Source: Vondammii sp040505895 (GTDB taxonomy: Bacteria > Pseudomonadota > Gammaproteobacteria > Chromatiales > Chromatiaceae). From it: a DNA stretch of 64,000 bases. Below, one piece after another: positions 34,265-44,500 of this stretch. The stretch lies in the NCBI GenBank assembly GCA_040505895.1, contig JBEVXU010000013.1, forward strand, positions 1 to 64,000, read 5' to 3'. A program made the position numbers and the translations under genes. The notes under the pieces were generated by a model, which had not been told where the DNA came from, did not search any database, and saw only the letters and a list, made by a program, of their open reading frames with translations. Position 1 is the first letter of the stretch. Each line of letters begins with the position of its first letter.

Positions 34265-35722
34265 ATGGAAAATCTCATCTCCACCACAGGCTTGAGTGGT
34301 CTGACCTCTCTAAGTGAGGGCAATACCACTAAAGGATCTTTGCCCGCTGTTCTCGGGGAACATACTGATTCTGAAGAATTTTCAGAGATTTTTTCCCAGC
34401 AGGGACTGTCGGCTGAAATCATAGAGAAGCTAAAGGGTTTTCTGCCCGAGGGGCAGCTTAAAAAGCTCGAATCCCTGTTTGCGGATGGCAAGCTGTTGCC
34501 GCAGGTGGCAGAAGTTGCCGCAAAGATTGAAGCGATTCTCTCAGAAAAAGGCTTTACACCCGAGGTGCTGGAGCAGTTGCAGGCACTTGTTCCCGAAGGG
34601 AAGCAGGGACAGCTGAAGGCGATTTTCTGGGGCAACAAGCCAGTGCCGGAGGAGGTCAGCTCAATTGATGGGGAGCAGGTGACTACACTTGAAGAAGCTC
34701 TGTCTGGGGCAGAGCCTGAAGATCTGGAGCCGGCAGTAACTCAAACCACAGATCCACAGGTGCTTACCCCGGCAATGATGGGCACCGTGACAACAAACAA
34801 CGAAACACCACCACAAAAGGGCGTAATTCTCGATGGGGAGGCAAAGGAGAGACCCCAATCCCTCTCAAGAGAGCCACAGTTGAGAGAAGCTCCCTTGTCG
34901 GCCCTAAATCTTGCCACATCCAAAGAGCGTTTACCGGGAGACGAGAAGTTACCGCCGGAGGTGATAAAACAGTTCCTTGAGCGTGGAGAAGGGGTGGCAA
35001 AGGCACCGGTTGCCCGTACCACTGATCGTCCAGATGAACCCTTGCCGTCCCTGATCAGGGGTACTGAAGCGACACTTAGCGATAAGCGCTTGAGTACGGT
35101 AGTTGCTGATAGAAATATTTTAGAGCTACCGATAGCAGCCAATACAGTAAAGATCGCTCCAGTTCTCTCTGAAGGCATTCCCCAACTGGTTAGTGGTTCA
35201 ACCTCATTACCTCTGGTCAACCAACCGGTTGGTGAAAGCCAGGCAGTGCAGCGAAGCGAGGTTCCCCTCCCTATTAACACTCCACCGGGGAGTAAGGGCT
35301 GGGATAATGCTGTCGGTGACCGTATTCTGTGGATGGTGGGACAGAAGAGCCAGAGTGCATCGATCCGAATCAATCCCCCTCACCTGGGGCCGATTGAAGT
35401 CCATATAACTGTGCAAAAGGATCAGGCTAGTGTCAACTTTACTGCACTTCACGGTGTCGTCAGGGATGCCCTGGAAACCGCCATACCGCGCCTTCGTGAG
35501 ATGTTTAACGATAATAACTTACAGCTGGTAAACGTTGATGTAAGCCAGAAAGATGCGGGTGATCAACGCTCGCTACAGGATTTCTCCAGACAACACGAGG
35601 GGGAGGGTGGACAGCTTGCAGGTGCCGATGAAGGACAGGTTGGCCACTCAGGTATAGAAGATGAAACATTGACTCTCATTCAACAGCTGGAGGCTAGTGG
35701 TCGCGTCGATTACTACGTCTGA
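34265..35722 (+). CDS. fliK: Flagellar hook-length control protein FliK
   Basis: 485 residues. The first 340 are low-complexity and variable, as is usual for FliK (the ruler). The C-terminal Flg_hook domain is clear: ASIRINPPHLGPIEVHITVQ, then ALHGVVRDALETAIPRLREM and NDNNLQLVNVDVS. FliK measures hook length and switches export specificity. No other flagellar gene is in the window, so the gene lies apart from the main flagellar cluster. A good terminator follows at once. Confidence 0.9.
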   Translation: MENLISTTGLSGLTSLSEGNTTKGSLPAVLGEHTDSEEFSEIFSQQGLSAEIIEKLKGFLPEGQLKKLESLFADGKLLPQVAEVAAKIEAILSEKGFTPEVLEQLQALVPEGKQGQLKAIFWGNKPVPEEVSSIDGEQVTTLEEALSGAEPEDLEPAVTQTTDPQVLTPAMMGTVTTNNETPPQKGVILDGEAKERPQSLSREPQLREAPLSALNLATSKERLPGDEKLPPEVIKQFLERGEGVAKAPVARTTDRPDEPLPSLIRGTEATLSDKRLSTVVADRNILELPIAANTVKIAPVLSEGIPQLVSGSTSLPLVNQPVGESQAVQRSEVPLPINTPPGSKGWDNAVGDRILWMVGQKSQSASIRINPPHLGPIEVHITVQKDQASVNFTALHGVVRDALETAIPRLREMFNDNNLQLVNVDVSQKDAGDQRSLQDFSRQHEGEGGQLAGADEGQVGHSGIEDETLTLIQQLEASGRVDYYV

Positions 35723-35742
35723 CCAGGTCAGCAGGTCTACAC

Positions 35743-35778
35743 AACCGGACATCGCGGTAGCGTTGTCCGGTTTTTTTT
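35743..35778 (+). terminator. Rho-independent terminator after fliK
   Basis: AACCGGACA (35743-35751) pairs with TGTCCGGTT (35764-35772), followed by a run of eight T (35771-35778). It separates fliK from lapA. Confidence 0.9.
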
Positions 35779-35873
35779 GGTTTCAGCGATTCCCTGGGTT
35801 CGTATCAGCCCTGATCTTGGGTATGATGTCATCTATTATAATGTGAGTTGTCGGATAACGGAGACCTCAAAAC

Positions 35874-36161
35874 GTGCAATTTCTTAAGCTTCTGTTGGTT
35901 CTCATCATCGCCCTTGTAGGTGCGGCGTTTGCGGTAATGAATGCCGAGGCGGTCAACCTCAACTACTATTTTGGCACGATGGAGTTATCGCTTTCGATTA
36001 TTCTCGTTGCCGCAGTCATCGTTGGTGCACTGTTGGGAGCGGTGGCCGGGCTTGGCGGGGTGCTCAGTCTCCGGCATGAGAACAGACGGCTTAGACGTGA
36101 AGCGAAACTGGCCTCTCAGGAGATCACCAGCCTGCGAACCATCCCAATCAGGGATAAGTAG
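35874..36161 (+). CDS. lapA: LapA-domain membrane protein (YciS-like)
   Basis: 95 residues with two transmembrane helices (LKLLLVLIIALVGAAFAVMN and SIILVAAVIVGALLGAVAGL) joined by the conserved NLNYYFGTMELSLSI, then a cytoplasmic coiled tail. It matches the LapA/DUF1049 family, which acts with LapB in lipopolysaccharide assembly and LpxC control. The GTG start is at 35874 and the gene is directly upstream of lapB. Confidence 0.9.
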   Translation: MQFLKLLLVLIIALVGAAFAVMNAEAVNLNYYFGTMELSLSIILVAAVIVGALLGAVAGLGGVLSLRHENRRLRREAKLASQEITSLRTIPIRDK

Positions 36162-36252
36162 TCGCTGCTATGGAATGGATGAGATTTTGAGTCAAAAACA
36201 ATTATTATTTAGGGATAGAACCAGTGTTTAAGATGTATGGAACGGATTCAAA

Positions 36253-37458
36253 ATGATGGAGTTGCTCTGGTTACTGCTGCCTGTTGCCGCCGCTTCCGGC
36301 TGGTTTGCAGCAAAGCGTAACAGCGCGCAAAAGGAATCCCCGGTATTTGACTGCACCCCTGCCTATTTTCGTGGACTGAACTACCTGCTGAATGAGCAGC
36401 CGGACAAGGCAATTGATGTCTTTGTAGAGATGCTTGAGGTGGACAGTGAAACTGTTGAGACCCATCTTGCCTTGGGTAATCTGTTTCGTCGGCGCGGTGA
36501 AGTGGATAGGGCAATCCGAATTCATCAGAATCTGATTGCACGTCCGACACTTAGTCGTTCTCAGCGTGCTCAGGCACTGCTTGAGTTGGGTCAGGACTAT
36601 ATGCGGGCGGGACTCTTCGACCGGGCGGAAAATCTTTTCAAAGAGCTTGGTGATCTGAACTACTATCAGGATCAGGCACTTGAGAATCTGCGTATCATCT
36701 ACCAGCAGGAGAAAGAGTGGCACAAGTGCCTTGAGGTGGCTGCAAAGCTTGAGAAGCTGACTGGCGAGTCATTGGCTGGTGAGTGCGCCCACTACTACTG
36801 CGAACTGGTGGAAGAAGCCCGGTCCCGTAAAGACGATAGTCTGGCAAAAAGCTTGTTGAAAAAGGCACGGGCAACGGATCGAGAGTCGGTAAGGGCAAAC
36901 CTGCTGCAGGCTCGAATAGAGGCGGCTGAAGGTTCATTTAACTCAGCTATTAAAACCTTTTCCCGTATTGAACAGCAGGATCCAGCCTACATAAGCGAGT
37001 TTTTACCGGCGCTGATAGAGTGCTACAGGCAGCAAGGCGGCAAACGGGAACTGGCTCATTACCTGCGTAAACTGTTCAGTAAGCACCAAAGTATACCCTC
37101 AGCGCTGGCCCTGGTGGATATTCTTCAAGAGGATGAGGGTGATGAGACGGCTATAGGTTTTCTTAACGATTACCTTAACCGCGAACCCAATCTGGAAGGG
37201 CTGGGTAAACTGATAGCACTTAACTTAAAGTCAGTCGGCCGTAAGGAAGAAGAGATGTTTTTGATGATTCAACAGTTGATAGGCAAACTGTTGAAAAATC
37301 GTCCGGCCTATCAATGTAGTCGTTGTGGCTTTACCGCTAAAACGCTGCACTGGCAGTGCCCAAGCTGTAACGCCTGGGGGAGTATCAAGCCCCACTCAGG
37401 CCAGTTGGACAGCGAGGCCAATAGCGGCCTACTTAACCATTTTTCCAAGAAGGCATGA
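36253..37458 (+). CDS. lapB: Lipopolysaccharide assembly protein LapB (YciM)
   Basis: 401 residues. There is an N-terminal membrane anchor (LLWLLLPVAAASGWFAAKRN) and the conserved FRGLNYLLNEQPDKAIDVFV. About nine TPR repeats follow, then a C-terminal rubredoxin-like metal site (CSRCGF ... CPSCNAWG). LapB recruits LpxC to FtsH for degradation and so balances LPS synthesis. It overlaps pyrF by four bases (ATGA), the usual gammaproteobacterial order. Confidence 0.95.
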   Translation: MMELLWLLLPVAAASGWFAAKRNSAQKESPVFDCTPAYFRGLNYLLNEQPDKAIDVFVEMLEVDSETVETHLALGNLFRRRGEVDRAIRIHQNLIARPTLSRSQRAQALLELGQDYMRAGLFDRAENLFKELGDLNYYQDQALENLRIIYQQEKEWHKCLEVAAKLEKLTGESLAGECAHYYCELVEEARSRKDDSLAKSLLKKARATDRESVRANLLQARIEAAEGSFNSAIKTFSRIEQQDPAYISEFLPALIECYRQQGGKRELAHYLRKLFSKHQSIPSALALVDILQEDEGDETAIGFLNDYLNREPNLEGLGKLIALNLKSVGRKEEEMFLMIQQLIGKLLKNRPAYQCSRCGFTAKTLHWQCPSCNAWGSIKPHSGQLDSEANSGLLNHFSKKA

Positions 37459-38186
37459 ATATAAAGATGAGTGTTATAGAGAGAGAACCCCGCATTATCG
37501 TCGCCCTCGATTTCCCATCCGCCGCACCGGCTCTGGATCTGGTTTCCGGCCTGGATCCAAAGCTGTGCCGACTTAAGGTGGGTAAGGAGATGTTTACCCG
37601 ACTCGGCCCCACCTTTGTCGAGCAACTGGCCGGCAAGGGGTTTGATGTCTTTCTTGACCTCAAGTATCACGATATCCCCAATACGGTTGCCGCCGCTTGT
37701 GCCGCTGCAGCCGACCTGGGTGTTTGGATGATCAATCTTCACGCCTCTGGTGGACGGCGTATGATGGAGACCGCCCGGGAGCGGTTGGAAGGGCTGAGTC
37801 ACCGTCCTCTACTGATTGCCGTTACCATCCTGACCAGTATGGGAGACAAGGATATTGCCGAGATTGGTCTCCATGGAACTCCTGTGGATAACGTGGTCCG
37901 GCTGGCTAGGCTAACCGATGAAGCGGGCCTTGACGGTATCGTCTGTTCACCTCGTGAGGCCGGCGAAGTTCGTCCTCTGGTGGCGCCTGAATTTCTGCTA
38001 GTGACTCCCGGGGTTCGTCCCGCCACCGCCTCTCTCGACGATCAGACACGCGTGATGACACCACTCGATGCACTCAACAACGGTGCCGATATGCTGGTAA
38101 TTGGACGACCCATCACCGCAGCGGATGATCCTCTGCAGAGCCTCAATGCCATTCAGAGTGAGATTGCCGGTTTTAGCCGTGGCTGA
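37455..38186 (+). CDS. pyrF: Orotidine-5'-phosphate decarboxylase
   Basis: 243 residues. It catalyses the last step of UMP synthesis. Catalytic DLKYHDIPNTVAAA carries the Asp-Lys-Asp active site, and VTPGVRPA is the phosphate-binding signature. The ATG at 37455 overlaps the lapB stop; an in-frame ATG at 37467 (MSVIEREPRIIVALD) is an equally possible start. Confidence 0.96.
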   Translation: MNIKMSVIEREPRIIVALDFPSAAPALDLVSGLDPKLCRLKVGKEMFTRLGPTFVEQLAGKGFDVFLDLKYHDIPNTVAAACAAAADLGVWMINLHASGGRRMMETARERLEGLSHRPLLIAVTILTSMGDKDIAEIGLHGTPVDNVVRLARLTDEAGLDGIVCSPREAGEVRPLVAPEFLLVTPGVRPATASLDDQTRVMTPLDALNNGADMLVIGRPITAADDPLQSLNAIQSEIAGFSRG

Positions 38187-38308
38187 ACCAAGGGAGGTGG
38201 TTTGAATTTCCTAGTCTTCCATACATGAAAAAAGCTGAGCCTAGGCTCACCGGATGAGCTTGCACATAGATACAATAACTATAACTTTCCCGGCCATCCA
38301 AGGACACG

Positions 38309-41300
38309 ATGCTCCACCTCTACCACAGTAACCGACTGGAGCAACTGGCTGACCTGCTGGCAGAGCAGCTCTCGGATGCACCCGACGATCCGTTTCTGTC
38401 AGAGTCTGTGGTGGTACAGCACCAGGGGATGGGACGTTGGCTTTCCTTACAGCTGGCTAAGCGCCTCGGCATCTGTGCCAACCTAAAGTTTCCTCTTCCC
38501 GCTGGTTATATCTGGCAACTGCTCAAGGTGATGCTGCCTGATACGCCGGACCAGGATCACTATCAACCCGATGTGCTTCAGTGGCGTCTATTTGAGCGTC
38601 TGAGCGGTCCCCTTGATGGGGGCGATTTCTCTGAGCTAAGGGATTATCTCAAGGATGCAGATGAGCTGCGTTGCTTTGAGCTGGCAGGGGAGCTGGCCAC
38701 GGTTTTTGATCAATATCTGGTCTACCGTCCAGACTGGATTGTGCGCTGGGAAGCTGGAAATGAGGCGGTCGTCGGGGACCATTGGCAGGCGACACTGTGG
38801 CGTGAACTGATGGCCGGTGGTGATGCTCACTGGGTTGGGCTGGGACGACAGCTTGTCGATTTGGCTCGCCGGGGCGGTATAGATCAAGGGCAACTACCCC
38901 CGCGGGTAATGTTGTTTGCCGTCTCCTCTCTCTCTGTAGGATATCTGGAAATACTCTCCCTGCTGTCACAGCAGATCGATGTCCACCTCTTTCTCCTGAA
39001 TCCGAGCGAGGGGCACTGGGTTGATCTGATCTCCAGGGAGGAGAAGAGCCGCCGCGAGCTGATGGCGGAAGAGTACGATCTCTATCTTGACGTGGGCAAC
39101 CCGCTGCTCTCCTCGTTGGGAGGGCAGGGTAGAGACTTCTTCTCCATGCTGCTGGAGTTTGATCCCGGTGCACAGGAGCTGTTTGTTGACCCTGATAAAG
39201 AGCAGATGTTGAGCTATCTGCAACAGGATATTCTGCAGATTCATGATGGCTCCGAGGATGATCCCCGCCGAATGATGGCAGCCGATGATAACTCGATTCA
39301 GTTTCACGCCTGCCATAGCCCGATGCGCGAAGTGGAAGTGCTCCACGACCAGTTGTTGGCTCTGTTCGATGCTGACTCCCGGCTGCAGGCGGATGATATT
39401 CTCGTGCTGACCCCGGATATGGACAGTTATGCGCCCTACATAGAGGCGGTTTTCAGCGATACCGCAGGCGGTGGCTACATCCCCTTCAGTCTGGCGGATC
39501 GTGGCATTCTGTCCTCCACTCCACTGATCTCCGGTCTGTTTAATTTGCTTGCCCTCAGGGGCAGTCGATACGAAGTTAATCAGGTTATCGCCTTGTTGGA
39601 ACTGCCGGCAGTGAGGCGCTGCTTCAATATAGAGGAGGCCGATCTGCCACTGCTGAGAGAGTGGATTGAAGCTTGTGGCATTCGCTGGGGGCGGAATGAG
39701 AGCACCCGTACCGCGCTGGGTCTGCCGTCTACGGATCAGAATAGCTGGCAGGCGGGACTCGATCGGCTGGTACTGGGGTATGCTCTGCCTCCGGCAGGTA
39801 GTGAGCTGTTCCAGGGAGTACGCCCTTATGGTGATGTCGAGGGCTCCAGTGCCACACCCTTGGGAGGGCTGTTGAGCTTTACCTCGGCACTATTTGATCT
39901 TGAACAGCGGCTCGGCGGCAGCAGGCCGTTGTCTGAGTGGGCGTCACGGTTGGAACAGCTACTTGACCGCTTCTTCACTGCCGATGGGAGAGAGGAGGCG
40001 CAGCTGCAGGCGGTGAGGGAGAGCCTCTCAACACTGGTTGAAAATGCTGAGAGAGCAAGGTTCAGCCAAGCGATCTCTCTGGACCTGGTGGTGGAAAAGT
40101 TACGCCGACAGCTGGAAAGCAGTGGTGGTCAGGGAGGTTTTCTCTCCGGTGGTGTCACTTTCTGTGCGCTGACACCCATGCGGTCGCTGCCATTCAAAGT
40201 TATCTGCATGATCGGGATGAATGACGGTGCCTTCCCACGGCAGCGGCACACCCCCGGTTTTGATCTAATGGAGGGAAGCTACCGTCCCGGCGACCGCTCT
40301 CGCCGTGCCGATGACAGGTATCTGTTTCTCGAAACCCTGATCTCGGCTCGCCACAGCCTCTACTTCAGTTATGTTGGTCAGGATATTCGTGATAACAGCA
40401 GGGTTCCCCCATCTGTGCTGTTGAGCGAGGTACTCGACTATCTGGATCAGGGGTTTGTTACCGATACGGGAGTGCCTGTCTCGGAGAAAATTGTCACCCA
40501 CCACCCCTTGCAGGCATTTAACCTGCGCTATTTCACCTCTGAGAATGAGCGACTTTTCAGCTACTCCAGCATCAATTGTGACGCGGCCAGTGCACTTATC
40601 AGAAAAGCTCCGGAGGAACGCAGTTTTTTTGATGACAGCCTGTCCGAGCCTGAGGCGGAGTGGCGGCAGGTGGAGCTGGATCAGTTGATCTACTTTTTCA
40701 CCAATCCCACCCGCTATCTACTGCAGAGGCGGCTCGGTATCAGGCTTGAGTCGGGAGAGGGCGAGCTGGAGAGTCGTGATCCGTTTGAGTTGGGCTATCG
40801 TCAACGTAACGCACTATTCCAACGGCTGGTTACAGGACTCCGCAGTGGTGAGACAAATGAGCGCATCACCCACCTGGAACAGGCTTGCGGTGAGCTGCCC
40901 CATGGTGCTGCCGGCGAGACACTCCTTAACTCGATGATCGAGAAGGCAGATCAGTTCGCAGAACAACTCTCTGAAGTTGATAACAACACAGCGCCTATTG
41001 AGGAACCTGTCACTGTCGAACTGACTCATGGAGAGATACATTTGACCGGCACCCTTCAACAAGTGGCCGGTCATGGCATCCTCGGCTACAGCATCAATAA
41101 ACTACCCGCCTGGCAGCTGGTTGAGCTTTGGGTCAATCATCTTGCACTTAACCATGCGGCTCCCGACGGGATCGAACCAGTGACGGTTTGGCTTGATGGG
41201 GAGAGGATGATCCGCCTCAATCCAGTCGGTAATGCAGGCGAGCTACTGGGGGAGCTGTTGGATCTCTATTGGCGGGGGTTGTCTACACCACTGCACCTGT

Positions 41301-41530
41301 TTCCCAAAAGCTCCCGCGCCTATGCCTTGGCGATAAGAGATAACCAGCCGGTAGAGAAGGCACTGAAGGAGGCGGAGAAGTGCTGGTACAGCAACTATAA
41401 CTTTGGAGGGGAGGGCGAAAATCCCTACTACAAACTCGTCTTTGACAGTGGTGAGCAGCTTGATGGGTTGTTCTGTGATCTGAGTGAACGCCTGTTTCTG
41501 CCACTGCTCAATGCCATGGAGGAGGTCTGA
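38309..41530 (+). CDS. recC: Exodeoxyribonuclease V gamma subunit RecC
   Basis: A 1073-residue subunit, full length, beginning MLHLYHSNRLEQLADLLAEQ as RecC does. It has an inactive helicase-like core and a C-terminal nuclease-like fold, and recognises Chi during RecBCD end processing. Family landmarks include VVQHQGMGRWLSLQLA, FKVICMIGMNDGAFPRQ and DQLIYFFTNPTRYLLQRRLG. It is one base upstream of recB; the three rec genes are a tight operon. Confidence 0.96.
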   Translation: MLHLYHSNRLEQLADLLAEQLSDAPDDPFLSESVVVQHQGMGRWLSLQLAKRLGICANLKFPLPAGYIWQLLKVMLPDTPDQDHYQPDVLQWRLFERLSGPLDGGDFSELRDYLKDADELRCFELAGELATVFDQYLVYRPDWIVRWEAGNEAVVGDHWQATLWRELMAGGDAHWVGLGRQLVDLARRGGIDQGQLPPRVMLFAVSSLSVGYLEILSLLSQQIDVHLFLLNPSEGHWVDLISREEKSRRELMAEEYDLYLDVGNPLLSSLGGQGRDFFSMLLEFDPGAQELFVDPDKEQMLSYLQQDILQIHDGSEDDPRRMMAADDNSIQFHACHSPMREVEVLHDQLLALFDADSRLQADDILVLTPDMDSYAPYIEAVFSDTAGGGYIPFSLADRGILSSTPLISGLFNLLALRGSRYEVNQVIALLELPAVRRCFNIEEADLPLLREWIEACGIRWGRNESTRTALGLPSTDQNSWQAGLDRLVLGYALPPAGSELFQGVRPYGDVEGSSATPLGGLLSFTSALFDLEQRLGGSRPLSEWASRLEQLLDRFFTADGREEAQLQAVRESLSTLVENAERARFSQAISLDLVVEKLRRQLESSGGQGGFLSGGVTFCALTPMRSLPFKVICMIGMNDGAFPRQRHTPGFDLMEGSYRPGDRSRRADDRYLFLETLISARHSLYFSYVGQDIRDNSRVPPSVLLSEVLDYLDQGFVTDTGVPVSEKIVTHHPLQAFNLRYFTSENERLFSYSSINCDAASALIRKAPEERSFFDDSLSEPEAEWRQVELDQLIYFFTNPTRYLLQRRLGIRLESGEGELESRDPFELGYRQRNALFQRLVTGLRSGETNERITHLEQACGELPHGAAGETLLNSMIEKADQFAEQLSEVDNNTAPIEEPVTVELTHGEIHLTGTLQQVAGHGILGYSINKLPAWQLVELWVNHLALNHAAPDGIEPVTVWLDGERMIRLNPVGNAGELLGELLDLYWRGLSTPLHLFPKSSRAYALAIRDNQPVEKALKEAEKCWYSNYNFGGEGENPYYKLVFDSGEQLDGLFCDLSERLFLPLLNAMEEV

Positions 41531-41531
41531 T

Positions 41532-44500
41532 ATGGAGCGCCTGGACCTCTTCAATACACCACTGCAGGGCGTCAATCTGATCGAGGCGAGTGCCGGCACC
41601 GGTAAAACCTACACGATCAGCGGTCTCTACATCCGCATGGTTATTGAGCAGCAGCTGCCGGTGGAGCGCATTCTTGTAGTCACCTATACCAAGGCGGCAA
41701 CGGCAGAACTGCGGGAGCGCATTCGAACACTGTTGGTGGCGATGCGCTCGGTTCTGGAGGGCGGTGACAGTGATGATACCCTCTGTCAGCAGCTTCTTGA
41801 GTCGGTCGATGATCAGCAGGATGCACTGAAGCGGGTTAATCTCGCCATCCTCAGCTTCGACCGTGCCGCCATCTTCACCATCCACGGTTTTTGTCAGCGG
41901 GCACTCTCCGATGCTGCATTTGAGGGTGGTTTGCCATTTCATATCGAAATGGTGGCGGATGATCGCGATCTGCGTCAGGAGATCGTTGATGACTTCTGGC
42001 GGATCTCTATCCAGGATCTTCCTTACGGTCTTCTTAACTACTTTACCCAAAAAAGGGTGACGCCGGATACGCTGCTTAAAACTCTGAAGGGCAACCTTGG
42101 CAAGCCCTACCTCACCGTCCGCGCCCAAAAGATGCCGGATGATCTTGCCACTCTGGAAGCAACCTACGATCGGCTGTTTCAGGAGGTGATGGATATGTGG
42201 ACAGACTCCCGACAAGAAGTATCCGATCTGCTCTTCAAGGCGTTACAAGAGGGTCAACTCAATAAGAGGAGCTACCCGGAAAACAGGATTTCAATTTGGT
42301 TGGATAGCCTGGACACTCTTTTTGTTGAAACACGAGGGGCGTGGTTTGATCACTTTGATCGCTTTACCCGCAGTAAACTGGAATCCTCCACAAAGAAGGG
42401 GAAGCTGACACCGGAACACCCTTTTTTCGATCTCTGTGACCGGCTATTGATAGCACAACAGAGCCTTTCCAAGTGCTATGAGCAGGCACGGGTCGCCTCT
42501 GTTGCTGAACTGATTGCCTATGCCGATAGCGAACTGCGACTGCGCAAGGCCGAACGGCGGCTTCAGTCCTACGATGACCTGCTACTCAATCTTGACGAAG
42601 CGTTGAGAGGTGCTCTGGGAGAGCGACTTGTCGGTGCGATACGTCGCTGTTACGGTGCCGCGCTTATTGACGAATTCCAGGACACGGATCCGATACAGTA
42701 CCGGATATTTCGACGGCTCTTTGCTTCAGGTGATGAGCCGCTGTTTCTGGTAGGTGATCCAAAACAGGCGATCTACAGTTTTCGCGGTGCCGATATCTTT
42801 GCCTACCTGGAGGCTCAGAGTGATGCTGCACATTGCTATACACTGGATACCAACTGGCGTTCATCACCGGGGTTGATTAGTGCGGTAAACACCCTCTTCG
42901 GTGCGTCGCAACGGAGTTTCCTGTTTGACAATATACCGTTCCATGATGCCTTGCCTGCAAGCGATGCCGAGAACCGCCTGAAAGTGGAGGGTGACACCAA
43001 GGCACCCTTCAACATCTGCTTTATCGATGGAAAGCTGACTAAAGAGGCGGCTTCCGGCATTGTCGCTGAGTGGACGGCATCGGAGATCAGTCGTCTATTG
43101 GCAGCTGCTCGGGAGGGAAAGGCGTTACTCGGAGAGCGCCCTCTGAGGAGTGGTGATATCGCCGTATTGGTGCGCAGCCACAAACAGGGATCCATGGTCG
43201 CTAATGCGCTGACAAATTTGGGTATCCATAGTGTTCAGCGCTCTCGGGCGAGTGTCTTTCACTCCACCTCCGGGGTGGAATTGGAGCGCATCCTCAGAGC
43301 AGTGGCGGAGCCCCTGCGGGAACCGTTGCTCCCCGCCGCCCTGGCAACCGGCGTGATCGGGTTCGACAGTCACCGGCTTGAGAGCCTGCATGATGATCCT
43401 GCGGCACTGGATAGCTGGATGGCATCATTTCAAAACTATCATAATCTCTGGCTGCAGTATGGATTCATGCGCATGTTCCGTCGCCTGCTGGAGGAGCAAG
43501 GTGTGGCCAGTCGGTTGCTACAGTGCAGTGACGGTGAGCGCCGTCTGACGGATCTGCTCCATCTCGGTGAACTGCTGCATACTACTGAACGTAGTGAGTC
43601 GCCGGGTATGGAGGGGTTGGTGATGTGGCTCTCCCAGCACTGCAGCGGTGATATGCCTGATGATGAGGCCCACCAACTGCGTCTGGAGAGCGATGAGGCG
43701 TTGGTACAGATTGTGACGGTTCACACCAGCAAGGGCTTGCAGTACCCCGTCGTCTTCTATCCCTTTGCGTGGGACAGCGGTGTCCACAACATTAAAGTGG
43801 GAGAGAGCTACCAGTTTCATGATCCGAATATGGATCACCATGCGGTTCTTGATTTGGGCTCCGATAGCTGGAAATCGGATCAGCTTCACGCAGATCGTGA
43901 AGGGATGGCGGAGAGCCTGCGGTTACTCTACGTTGCGCTCACCAGAGCGGAGCAGCGCTGCTATATTCACTGGGGCAAGATCAATGGTGCCGATCAGTCC
44001 CCTCTTGGCTGGCTACTCCATGGCCCTTCAGATCCTGATGCAGCCGATGCGCTTCAGAAGATGAAGAGCGGGTTCAAATCTCATGACGGCAGCAGCCTGC
44101 AGATGAGGGTTGAGCAGCTGATAGGATGCGCCGACGGTAATCTCTCTCTCACACTGGATGCACCCATGGAGAGTGCTTCTGCCGACAGTGGCGGCGATAT
44201 TCCACAGCCGGAGCCCAAGGCCAGATCGTTTTCACGGTTTCTGAAGAGAACGCGTCAGTTGACAAGTTTTTCGGCACTCTCATCGGGCTATCACGAGATG
44301 AGTGAACTGCCGGATCACGATGGCGCCTCCAGAAAAGGCTCAGAGGGTGATCGGGGAGGGAGTCGGTATGATATTTTTCACTTCCCTCGGGGCGCGGCAC
44401 CCGGCAGTGCCCTTCACGCTATCTTTGAAGAGCTCGACTTCAACAACTATACGGAAGCTGAGTTATCACAGCTGGTTAAGACTAATCTGGAAAAATATGT

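Noticed and set aside
38236..38249. Palindrome TGAGCCTAGGCTCA after pyrF as a terminator
   Set aside because: It has no loop, and the only T run is on the minus strand where no gene ends; function unclear.
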